Assembly: GCA_025766275.1 (NCBI GenBank)
Contig: JAFKAC010000004.1
Location: 1,984,001-2,048,000, forward strand
Source: Lactarius indigo
Taxonomy: Eukaryota; Basidiomycota; Agaricomycetes; Russulales; Russulaceae
DNA: 64,000 bases
Direction: 5' to 3'
The translations under genes were made by a program, and so were the position numbers. The notes below the pieces were generated by a model. It saw only the letters and a program-made list of their open reading frames with translations. It made no database searches and was not told the DNA's origin. Shown in pieces: positions 37,583 to 48,123 of the stretch. The stretch's first letter is position 1, and each line of letters starts with the position of its first letter.

Positions 37583-38449
37583 TACACGAGCATCACCCTA
37601 CGATACCTGTTGTTCTTGTTCCATGTACCAACTAATACGATACACAATCTGGCCCCGTCATTTGCGGGTTAGGTTCAACCCTGATCGTCGTCGTCGCGCG
37701 ATCCAGACCGGTGATCGTGAACTCTGAAAATCAAAGACGGCAGTGGGTTATCCGCATGAAGGTACGTTATCAAAAACCCAGGGGGACGACTTCGCCGGTT
37801 GGCTCAACCTGAATCTCGCTTGCCCTGACTCGCACAACACAAAAATAAGAGCCGACCGGTAGCAGTTCCGATTTGACGATAAGGGTTTTGTCGTTGTGCC
37901 CCACCAGCTCGATTCACTGCCGCGATTAGGACGGCGTTAGAACGAGATTTATTTATTTATTGGTCAGGACCCGAACTTCGTAACTCCAGAAACTCTTTAT
38001 TGTACTGTCTGGGGCTAGGAAGAGAAGGTCGAGAAATCAAATTTTGCACAACATGGTCTCGACTGCCCCATTTCTCCATTGGTCATAGACACTGGCAGAA
38101 GGTTCATGGCATTCTGGACGATGATTGCATTGTCCGTGTGGTGGGCACACTGTTTATTCGCTTCGCGCAAGTAGTCGACGCGACTACCTTGTGTACTGCC
38201 TTCGGCCCCTCTTTTCGGACTCTGCTTAGTTCAAAGCCAGATGGTTTTGATTGTTCAGGGTTTCGGACTACTGGTTACATCCTTAACTGTTTACTTTACA
38301 TCACTCTTCAAACACCAACTGCAGGTGACGGAGGATGGTACCACATCAGTAGAGCATGTCTACTTCAGTCAAACGACTACCCCTGGTAACCCTTCGTTTG
38401 ACGAGTCTACAGACAATAAGAATCAAAGTGCGTGTGAGAGGAACCGGAA
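37583..38449. other. Intergenic between convergent MFS and snurportin genes
   Basis: The genes on either side converge here, so this is shared 3' flank. A plus-strand frame at 38241-38555 partly overlaps the antisense of snurportin and has no motif. Nothing else recognised. Confidence 0.5.
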
Positions 38450-39911
38450 TCACCTTTCGAATACATCCAATGGAGACCCTTCGGTACTGCCCCCATCGGC
38501 AGCTGGGGACGCTAGCGGGACCCAACTACTCAAAGGACTTGTCCCTGGTTCGTAAATCGCTTGTGCTACATATAGTAGCAAACCATCTGCCTGAATCTCT
38601 GCTTGCGAGGCACGTGGAGGGTGGCCTGGGGACTGGGGAGATTCGATGTCCATCACGTCCGCGTCAGCAGGTCCGGAAGGAACGAATACTTGGGTGCGGT
38701 AGGACGAGCGGGCCCGTGGAATGACAGTGCCAAGGAGATGCGCAAAGGTCGTATCGGTAAAGCACGGGACGAGCAGAAATGTTGTGGGGTAAGGAAAACG
38801 AAATCCACCTAGAGGGGTCGGGTGTTTGTGCTGAGGCTTGAGAAGTAGGGATCGGGAGTGGTGCGGACGTTGTGGGAGGTCGCGAAGGCGGCAACTCGGA
38901 CAACCGTGTATCCCGCCACCAGAAACTGTATATCATATACGTTCAACTGAATCAAGATGTGCGGCCCTTACCACGCTAGAATGGAACTGCTGACCGGAAC
39001 GATGACTCGCAATCCGCTATATCCTGTCCTTTCCACTTGATGACGTCAAGAACGTGGAGGATGCCGTTTTCCCTCCAATTTTGGTCCAGTATACAATCCA
39101 ACACGGTATCCGATGGCAGAGGAGACGGGAAACGAGCCATGAGCGGTTTGCCCAGAACACGGGAACGGATGGTCGTGTTGGGCACTGGCGTTTGCGATCC
39201 ATCAACGAGATGGAATTCAGATGATGTAAAAACAAAAACTCACCAACACCAATCATCCCACCACCTTGATGTGAGATCGCCAGACACCTCTTCCCAACAG
39301 GAACGGGGGCTAGAGCCACCCAACCGCTCTCGAGATCGCTGGGTAACCCATCTTCACCACCAGGCCATAGATCCGATTCCTGCATCTCCAACAATTCGGC
39401 ATACATGCACTTGTTAGCCCATGCACCCGTATTCTTGTTCGAAACTCTTGTTGTTGCTGCTTTCTTCCGCTTTCCTCTGCGTTTAGATGTCGTAGCCGCG
39501 TTAGATTCAGCGTGGGCTTCCGGAGTCAATACACCAGGCTCTGATGGTGTTAGCAAGGGGGCCAGCTGAGCAACACCGTCCCGGATGATATCTGGTTCAT
39601 CACCGTTGCCAACTTCGTCATCCGAGTTTCCCAGGTTCAAGTCAGCAAAAAGGTCGATGTGACGCTCGCTTTCGACACGTTTGGCTCGTCTCTAAATACG
39701 CGATAACCGTTGAATAGTACATCCTGAAGAACAGGGTGTGTATCGCACGCGTTTCTGTTCCTCCAGAGCCTACATACAATTGGATGAGTTTTGAAGGGAC
39801 ATTTGCAGATAGGTGTAGACAAACCCTCTTACGCCTGGCTGCTTGGGATAGAGTCGTGTCTAGGACATGGCGCGGGGGCTGTTTGAAAGACGCTTTCCTG
39901 TCTTCAAACAT
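38450..39911 (-). CDS. Snurportin-1 (m3G-cap-specific snRNP import adaptor)
   Basis: Nuclear import adaptor that binds the trimethylguanosine cap of spliceosomal snRNPs and hands them to importin beta. complement(join(38450..38925,38995..39184,39265..39691,39749..39769,39825..39911)). The N-terminal IBB-like segment is FKQPPRHVLDTTLSQAARRK, with basic RRRAKRVESERH. The cap-binding domain has ESGWVALAPVPVGKRCLAIS, the cap-pocket-like NTTIRSRVLGKPLMARFPS, and DCILDQNWRENGILHVLDV followed by KWKGQDIADCESSFRFWWRD. The C-terminus has ADGLLLYVAQAIYEPGTSPL and ends DVFER. The second exon is only 21 nt. The exon sum of 1201 is one over a multiple of three, and the frame slips +1 between about 38,830 and 38,880. 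Without it the protein would be 399 aa. Confidence 0.88.
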
Positions 39912-40445
39912 GTTTATCATACCCTTTATCACGGCACTCGGCCCGGTCTTTATAATGGCAGGTTCACGTGAGTGACTCCGATCGATCGTTTCTAGCAATT
40001 GAATGGCTAAGTTATGCCACTGTTGACCCGGCCAACGCCATTTCATCGAGTTTCATCCCCAGCGCTGATGGGATCATTGCTTCCCACACTCATTCTCTTC
40101 GTGTGTGGGTCATCCCTGTTATAACAAGGGTGGCGTGGCGCCCATTTCTCGCAGGCGCCTTCAGCCCTCTGAGGCCTGGCTCTGTCTAGATCCAGGGTGT
40201 TATAAAGTGGTCTGGAGCTAATCATATTTATTGATCTGCCTATCAAGGTGGCAGCTTGTGTCAGCCTGCGAATCAGCTGGCCCCACCAACATTCTTGCAT
40301 TCATGTGGTAGTGCCTTCAATCAGGAAAAAAATCTTCACGTGGCTTCGGGAGTTCGTACAGTAAATGACATTTCAAGTATCGAACGACGGACTTCTATAT
40401 TTACAACAAAATGACGCCTCATTTGCGCGACCTAGGCCCGCTCGC
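39912..40445. other. Intergenic between snurportin start and synthetase end
   Basis: About 530 bp holding the snurportin promoter and the 3' flank of the glutamine-synthetase-like gene. No gene recognised. Confidence 0.5.
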
Positions 40446-42141
40446 TCAATACGTCAGTATGTTCTTAATTTTGTTTTGCTCAGCATTGCCCGTGTCCATG
40501 TATTTTTCCATGGTCTGTCAATTGTCATTTTGGTGAATGCTAACGCCACAACTTTATGATCACGAACCTCATTGACACTTAGATACGCTCGCACGAATTC
40601 TTGACCGAGAACGTCATTAATGGTCGCGTCCTTCCGCGCGGCATCTCTTGCTGCGCTAAGGGTACGATGAAGGTGTCCGACAATCCCCTTTTCCGTACGT
40701 TCTTCGGCGCTCAAGAGCACTGCAGGTCTGTCTGTTGTCCCCTATAATCAGCTCTAAGCCCTTCTGCACTCCAATGAGACCCAATCCAAGGACAGTGGCA
40801 AGAGCTATATGTGGATTCGCAGTCCCATCGATGGTGCGCACTTCGAGATGATGGGAGCCTGGCGGGCCGGTGAGGCGTATAGCAACGTCTTTGTTGTCCT
40901 CTCCCCAGCAAGCGTACGTTCCACATGACCAGATGCAATCCCGGACGCGGTCATATGACGCTGCCGTCGGCAACGTAAATACGGTACTAGAAGGAAGGTT
41001 CTCGAGTAGGGACTGCAAGAACGATCGTTCCAGTGGCGTCATCGTTGTGTCCTTGTTGGTATTTGGATTTACTGGGGGTGGGTTTGCAGGGGACTGTGCC
41101 GTGGGATGAATAGATATGTGGGAGTGCGCTGCAGTTCCGGCTATGATCGAACAATTCAGCGATCTGATCTGTAAGACGAGAGCGCCATACTTACTTGAGT
41201 CTGCATAAACTCGGGGAGCGAACGTGGCGCGTAACCCGTGCTTTGCGGCAATGTTGACGATAGTCTCACGAGTGAACGCGACAGCATCGGCTGCTTCCAA
41301 GGGTGGCAAAGGGCCTGTTACTACTTCATACTACCCAGCCACGATTCATATCAGCGCCGCACACTCCGTCCATGACGGAGAAGTCTCTCACCTGCCCAGG
41401 AGCTGCCTCAGAGTGGTACATCAGGAGCTCGATTTCACCAGTTCGGAGGGCATCTGCGATCTCTTCCAGGCACTTTGCCGCATCAGATCCTGGTGGAAAT
41501 GCACAGGACGCTGACCAAGTAGCGTCGTTTACGGCCTCGATTGGCTGGGTCGTTTTAAGTAAAATGAATTCCGTCTCGAATCCTACGAGAAACTCTACGC
41601 CTAGAGCGTGACCCTTACTGAAAACAAATTGTTCGGTCAAGTTTGTCAACGGTGTTGACATATGAGCAACGCACTTTACGATGCTCCTGAGAAGCCCCCG
41701 AGAGCAGAGGGGCACTTCCAAGGCATCCTTTCCCACTTGTTTCTGGATGGGCAACTTCTCCTCGAACCAGCCCATCAAGCTTGCGTGCCCGGGGGCATAG
41801 CCGCAAAGGCGGATAGAGCTCAAGTCGGGAATGTACAGGCATTCGCCAGTGGCCGAGAACCCAGGCGCCATAGAAGATCCAGCGATTCCAAAGGCGGCCC
41901 TCGCTATCCCTACCCCTGGGCGTGAAGCTCCCAAGAGTTCAGAAAATGCTGGAAGGGGTATGATGCGGTTGCGGGCGATACCCGTGTAGTCGACCCATTG
42001 GAAACGGATATAACGAATACCGAGCTCGTCTAACTTGCGAAGAACACAAACGACTTCACCTCTCCCGAGAGTTGGGAGTTTGGCCGACACCGGGAGGTAT
42101 CTAAGGCCAAATGCGACCTCCGATGTTGACGTAGGGTCCAT
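40446..42141 (-). CDS. Glutamine-synthetase-like (FluG C-terminal type) gamma-glutamyl ligase
   Basis: ATP-dependent ligase of the type I glutamine synthetase fold. Stand-alone fungal members (related to the FluG C-terminal half) probably glutamylate amines rather than ammonia; substrate unknown. complement(join(40446..40514,40568..41140,41195..41330,41392..42141)), about 508 aa. The N-terminal beta-grasp has LGIRYIRFQWVDYTGIARNR. The catalytic domain has LVGFETEFILLK (Glu of the metal site), MYHSEAAPGQYEVVTGPLP, TAAHSHISIHP, and HHLEVRTIDGTANPHIALAT (equivalent of the REFR-PD-NPYL signature). The C-terminus is YLSVNETMEKYM. The exon sum of 1528 is one over a multiple of three, with +1 near 40,735 between IIGDN and VLLSAEER. 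Divergent from a Dal5-type permease; this pair is duplicated downstream. Confidence 0.85.
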
Positions 42142-44355
42142 AAAAACAGTCGCACCTGTGATGATCTCGGAGAACCCCTAAAGTACTGCAGTACGGGAAA
42201 GCCCGAAGCACTATAGAGTAACCTAGTAACCTTGTTTGAGTTTGAGAATAGGCTGAGGCATCCTGCTAGAATCACGAAGTAAATAAGCGGGCTAGAACAA
42301 GGGCTAGACTCAAAAATTCTGATAGATGAAATCAAGAACTGCGGTCGAGCAACCGAGCTCGACTCACTGGCAGCGGGGTATGGGTACGGTCCAGCCGGCC
42401 GCACACGACGACACCCGCGACCCTTGATCGATAGCTTGATCGCTTGATCGCACCCAGCGTACACCGTGACACCAAGTACGGGTGGTTATGATGCCGCATG
42501 GTCGACGCGTGGTGCGTAACGCGTAACAATGCATGCCAATGATTGAACTACCCACCTGGTATGATCCCGTGCACACTTAAGCGCCGCCCTTCGTCATGTA
42601 ATATGAATTACGACACCAACATTTGACGACATTTGATATGGCGTTGAGCAGCACCTTCGTCATGACGCGAACTTGTATTGGATAACACAGGACCAGGAGT
42701 CACTATTGACTCTCCAGTCCCTGTCCCTATCTCAGTTCCCTGGTCTCAGCCCCGAGGCCCTCGGGAGAGTGGGGCGCCACACCAGTCTGGGATGCTTGCT
42801 GGGATGAGTGTTGTCATCCACCGCAAGGAATTTGCCGAGTTGTTCAAGCCTTTTCTGGAGTGGAACGAGAATGAGACATGCTTACGAAACGCTGGCAACG
42901 CAACCGTGACCATTATCTAGTATCTCCATTGTTTGTTCTACTGACTGCTAATCGTGCCGTTACAGAGAGCATTTCTGGGGACTTTGGACCTTCCAAGGAG
43001 AGCGAAATTTCAACTTTTGAAGGAGAAGAAGTTTGGGAAGTTCCTCTCCGAGTTTCAGCGAACGTCCTGCCCTTGGCGTGACCTCCCTTGCCACAATGCT
43101 TCGTCGTCCTACTGTAGTTTTCCATTTCGGATAGCACCCGGTGAAACCGCACTCCGATGCTTCGATCGTCGTCCGTCCACTCTTAGTACAGTACCCCCTT
43201 CGGACAGCAATTCGGTCCCAACTCAAAATAGCAATGGTGGCACCTCGAAATCTTTTTACATATCTTGCATCATGTCTGGACCCTTTCCTTGCTTGACAAA
43301 GATGCCACGGTCAGTTCAATAAGGATTCGAGCATTCCCCATGTTTTCAGAGAAAACTGGCGCGCTAACATGGTTCAACACTACGAGCGATCTCAAAATCT
43401 CTTGTGTGAGCCTGATTGATACGCGCAATATGTATCGAAGCGACTTCAGACTATTCTTCCGCGGAGGGCGTTCTAGCGCCCGCAGTAGTATTGCTTGCTG
43501 TAGGAAGGGGTTATGGTGTTTGAAACATTATGTCGTTTGCAACTGACCGGAATAGTCTAGCCAGTTTTTATGGACTTCAAGCTACACTCACAAGCCGTCG
43601 GCAAGCGGGTCTCCGTTCGAGGGTGCCACGTGTGAGAAGCTGATGGTGTGTTAATCTCCGACTACCACCGCGGTGAGTGCTCGAAAGCCTCCGCTATTGG
43701 CGTGAAACACAGCAACACTTGTAACCGATTCGGGCTATTGGGTTTTGCCATATCTCTTCTCCTGGACCTACTGTATGACGCTTTCGATCAGATGACAGGT
43801 CCATTGTGGGGGTTCTTCCGCCGTTTTTATTTTATCTTTTCTACGCCTTGATTGATTGATATGTTTTGCAGGCGAAGTACCCCATCAGTTCTCAAGCAAA
43901 GAAAATTTTCCGTCAGAAGAAATCAGATTATGAGTGCTATGACAAGATAGGTGTGTACTTACTGTGTCTCCAGGAACGTGGCAGCGTGGCTAGCTGCAAG
44001 TGTATGTCCAAAAGCCAGAACGCCTTGTTTATTCTGCATTGGCAAGCGACCTCCGCATCTAGATCATTCACGGTGTGTAATGCCGCGTACAATATCGACG
44101 GCCCAATCTGAGTGTATGGCACTAGGCCTTCTCGTCTTATCTGAGATAACATGGGATCAAAATATACTGGTTTACCGACAGGGTCATTTGCGTAATGTTC
44201 GCACTTCTCCTGCTGGTCCGAAACACCCACGTGCCGTCATCGTAGGTCCTCGATAAGATCCTGGAGCCTTATATTTGTGGCGTCTGTCCTTGCCACCCTT
44301 GTCGTGTCCCACCCTTTCTCCCCCCAGCACCTCATTGACAACCCCTCGCCCGAAG
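42142..44355. other. Divergent intergenic region between synthetase and permease (copy 1)
   Basis: About 2.2 kb. No frame is conserved between this and its duplicate at 48124-50336, so I call no gene here. It should hold both promoters; CT-rich sequence precedes the permease start at about 44295-44350. The local ORFs at 42954-43322 and 43265-43546 are not maintained in the other copy. Confidence 0.55.
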
Positions 44356-46738
44356 ATGGGTTCTTTTGACGAGAAAAGCGACGAGAAGCTTGCTCGCGTC
44401 TCTGTTGATACCGACCAAGTAGATACCGGTGCACAGCTGGTAGCAGGTGTCTCCTTGCCATTGGACCCAGAGGAATCGTTGAGAATCAGGTATGGGTCAA
44501 TATTCGACCAGTTAGCATCCCATTGATTTTATGAAGGCGAAAAATAGACAAACATATCATGCCTCTCATGTGTAGTAAGTGCTACCAGTAGAATAGATGT
44601 TGGTTTTGATACTGATGGTGGCCCTTCCTAGTATTGTATTGGTACGCCCACCATCGAGTCTCTTGGCTATGAGAATTTTTTGACAGCGTTCCAGGATCCA
44701 GTTCATGGATAAGACAACTCTGGGCGCCGCCGCAATTCTCGGGATAAGGTACGAAATTAGGGTTGTGTTTCCAAGAAGTCCCGTGACTAAATTCTAACTT
44801 ACAGGAACGCCACACATCTCACCACTAACCAGTGCGTCTTTACATTGCTACATAACGCGCGACAGCCAATTGAAACGCTTCACAGATACAACTGGTTGCG
44901 TCCTGCCATTTGAAAGCCTTTTAGTGGTCACTTACTATTACCTAGGTTGGGGACGATCTTCTATATTAGCTATCTTGTTTTCGAGTTCCCGCAAAACCTG
45001 GCTTTGCAGAAGTTTCCCGTTGGTAAATGGATGAGGTTAGTCGCACGCGACTACATAGGGCTGCAGTCATCTGAGCTGACATTCTCTAGTCTGAACATTT
45101 TCGTCTGGGCTATTGCTTTATGCTGTCATGCCGCTTGCAAGAACTTCGCCGGTCTATTCGTTGTTCGACTCATCCTTGGCATGTGTGAAGGATCCATCAC
45201 AGCGGGTTTCATGATCGTCAGTTCGATGTTTTACACGCGGAGAGAACACACTGCTCGTGTTGGCTATTGGTGTGAGTGGGACTATTAGACCACAGTCCGT
45301 ATTTGTCTCACCTCCCTGTAGTCCTCATGAATGGAACTGGTTCGTGACAACGTCCCTTCACTCTCGGCAGGTGCTCACACAGCTTGTAGCTCAAATTATC
45401 TCTGGATTCATCAGCTTTGGCTCTCTGCATATACATACCGGAGGGTTTGAGCCGTGGCAATGGTAAACCTCTCGTGTTCTGTTCATACCGCAATCCGTAC
45501 TCACGCTCTTTAAGGCTCATGATTATAACGGGAACACTTACACTCATTACGGCAGTTCTCTTCTTGTAAGAACATTTAACGTTTGATTACCCCATCTCTG
45601 CCTGACAGACAGGGAGCTTCCTGTTTCCGGATTCTCCAACGAACGCTTGGTTTTTGACCGATGATGAGAGAGCCATAGCGGTTCAACGTATTCAAGTATG
45701 TAGGTTCAGGCTCCGTCACCTATTGAATATCCCAGCTGATCGTGTGTTTCAAAGGGAAACCAAACGGGTATTGAGAACAAGCACTTCAAAAAGGAGCAGT
45801 GTGTACTGTTCACATCCCATAACGCATTGTTCTCAACAGCTTTCTGGACAGGATGATCGAGGCCTTGACGGACAAAAAGACATGGCTCTTCGCATTATTT
45901 GCAGCTCTGGACAACATCCCGAATTCGCTCACCAACCAACGCCAGATCATCGTATCTTCTTTCGGTTTTACTCCATTACAGACTACACTCCTTGGCTGCG
46001 TCGATGGCGTGGTAGAAATCGTAACGATCTATACCGGCGTTACAATTGCGTCGCGTATTCCGAACAGCAGAGCATGGGTCGCAATCGTTTACTTTATTCC
46101 GGACCTTCTTGGCGTATTCCTGATCAATTTCCTGCCCTGGCACAACAGAGTCGGATTGTTGTTTTCTGTGTGGGTGTCTGGTACGCACGACTTGTTGCCA
46201 GCGGGTGCTTTGAAAGAACTCTTATGACCAGGTATTGGGATCACTGGGTTCGTCCTATCCCTAGCGTGGGTATCGCAAACGACGGCTGGACATACAAAGA
46301 AAGTTACGACGAACGCCGTCATGCTATCTGCGTATTGCATTGGTAACGCTGCTGGGCCGTTCATGTGGCAAGCCAAATATAAACCTCGGTGAGTGAATTA
46401 ACTGGCGCAAGGCATTTCACGGCATGTTAAACGGTATCTAGCAATCACTGTTCCGTGGATTATAATCGGGGTTTGCTATGTGGCGTGCATGTTTTTACTG
46501 TTTGCTATCCGAGTGTTATTGTCACGCGAGAACAAGCGTCGTGACGCAGAGCCGTCGGATGATACTTACGACAACGTTTTCGTCACAAAGATGGACGAGA
46601 ATGGGAAGCGAGTGGAAGTGAAAGTCCCAAGGTTTGTGGTCGTGTCTCTTTTGCTATCATGTGCTAATCCAAATTCCCGAACAGGAATTCTTGGACTTAA
46701 CGGACAAACAAAATAGAGAGTTTCGATATGTTCTGTAG
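44356..46738 (+). CDS. Dal5-type (allantoate/amide family) MFS permease, copy 1, altered C-terminus
   Basis: Twelve-helix anion:cation symporter family, importing allantoate, ureidosuccinate, vitamins or small peptides in relatives; substrate unknown. Early exons are 44356..44489, 44537..44574, a 10-nt exon 44632..44641, 44695..44748 and 44805 onward, reading KIDKHIMPLMC, ILYWIQFMDKTTLG, FYISYLVFEFPQNLALQKFP (signature loop) and GLFVVRLILGMCEGSITAGF. Later segments are IEALTDKKTWLFALFAALDN, SFGFTPLQTTLLGCVDGVVE and GNAAGPFMWQAKYKPR. Compared with copy 2 one base is missing near 46627 (GTCCCA versus GTTCCCA), so after VKVP the last exon is read out of frame and stops at 46700 instead of 46738. 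The usual EFLDLTDKQN tail is then lost. Otherwise the frame looks intact. Confidence 0.85.
44632..44641 (+). other. 10-nt microexon of permease copy 1
   Basis: TATTGTATTG is flanked by TCCTAG upstream and GTACGC downstream. Including it restores the frame and the conserved residues ILYWIQFMDKTTLG across introns 44575..44631 and 44642..44694. The identical microexon occurs in copy 2 at 50613..50622. Confidence 0.75.
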
Positions 46739-46790
46739 TCTTCTACTATGCTCGACTAGTGCTAGCGCGCCAAAGTTTGCGCAATAGAGG

Positions 46791-47756
46791 ATACCTCCGT
46801 CAGAGTTAGATAGATGTGACCTACAAGGACTCTGAGTCAGAGGCTAGGCCCATGATCAACCCGTATAGTATGGGAATCGATATACGGGCTGGTAAAGTGG
46901 ATCTTGAATTCCTTTTGCATTCGTTTCCCAAGTGATCTCCTCCGATTCTGAACTACTGTAGATTTGGTCGCGTTGTGATTCGTTAGGGCGTGTCGCTCAG
47001 CGTCCGTAGAGGCACTTGGCATGATCTTCGATGCTCCTCCCTTCACGGATGTTGCCGTCCGTCTCCCCAATCATCTTTAACGCTTGCCCTAACCCATGCC
47101 CTCAGACCGGTGGGCCACCTCACTTTCAGACTTTCAGTCCACTGGGCCCCCACTCATATGAACCTCTCTCAGTCCATAGATTATCCAACACGCGACGAGT
47201 GCTTCCTGGATTGATGCCCGCTCCAAGAAGATAACTGGTCCGTCACTAGTCCGCGACTGCTGGAGTAACTTAGGAGGACGTGCAGCCCAGCCAAGGCCGA
47301 TGTGCCCATTGAGGGTCAGGAATGAAACCACTGATGCACCTTGTGTGATTCCGGGACCAGTGTATCATATCGCGCCAAAAGCTAGAGACACAGGATCGAT
47401 GGTTTAAAAAGAGTTAGGTTGGCTTAACACGACAATCCTTCGATGGTGGAACGCGTCACGCGTCACATGTCAATTGCTCTATGAAACAGACTCAGCAGGG
47501 TTTGTGGACTGGTTTTAAACCATTTTTGAAAGGTTTCAGCCCACTTTGCGCACGAGGTGCGCCTATACATGCCTGTCATTATTTGTAAAGTGCAGTATGG
47601 TAAGCGCAATGTCGAACACGCACCTCTGAGTGTATGTTAGGCTACGTCCACTGTTCCGTCCTGATTGAGGAACCCTAGAATTGATCGTGTTAATACCCCC
47701 ATATTGCTCCTGATAAGTGGGCGAGATTGGGGCCGATTCGACTTTCCAACACGATA
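46791..47756. other. Spacer between the two duplicated units
   Basis: About 1 kb of sequence unrelated, as far as I can see, to the duplicated unit. It ends where homology to the synthetase begins abruptly. Short frames at 46990-47234 show no motif. Its AT-rich part (47440-47600) abuts the breakpoint. Confidence 0.5.
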
Positions 47757-48123
47757 AGCCCATCAAGCTTGCATGCCCGGAAGCGGAGGCATAGCCGCAA
47801 AGGCGGATGGTGCTCAAGTCGGGAATATACAGACATTTGCCAGTGGCCGAGAACCCAGGCGCCATAGAAGATCCAACGATTCCAAAGGCGGCCCTCGCGA
47901 TCCCCACCCGTGGGCGCGAAGCCTCCAAGAGTTCTAGTGCTGGAAGGGGTATGATATAGTTGCGGACAACATTTGTGTAGTCGACCAACTGGAAACGGAT
48001 ACAACGAATACCGAGCTCGTCTAACTTGCGAATTACACGAACGATGCCACCTCTCCCGAGAGTAGGGAGTTTGACCGGCACGGGGAGATATTTTAGGCCA
48101 GATGCGACCTCGGGTGTTGACAT
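47757..48123 (-). pseudogene. Truncated glutamine-synthetase-like gene (copy 2)
   Basis: Begins MSTPEVASGLKYLPVPVKLP at 48123 and follows the intact gene with about 85-90% identity for some 120 residues (LDELGIRCIRFQLVDYTNVV; APGFSATGKCLYIPDLST). It loses homology after GHASLMG at about 47757. The frame continues to 47563 with unrelated sequence. The whole catalytic domain, including the Glu metal ligands, is missing. It also lacks one residue (PLPALELLEAS versus PLPAFSELLGAS) and has an extra AS in GYASASGHAS. A non-functional remnant of the duplication. Confidence 0.85.

Larger units (their letters stand above)
41765..46790. repeat. Tandem segmental duplication, copy 1
   Basis: Left copy of a roughly 5.0-kb unit that recurs at 47757-52780 in the same orientation, about 5.99 kb further right. 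It covers the 5' part of the glutamine-synthetase-like gene, the 2.2-kb intergenic region and the whole permease gene plus about 50 bp. Divergence is uneven: intergenic parts look roughly 80% alike with indels, while parts of the permease gene, including an intron, are nearly or fully identical. Confidence 0.88.

Noticed and set aside
42660..43550. A gene between synthetase and permease
   Set aside because: Frames are not shared with the duplicate at 48660-49520, which would be expected if a protein were under selection.
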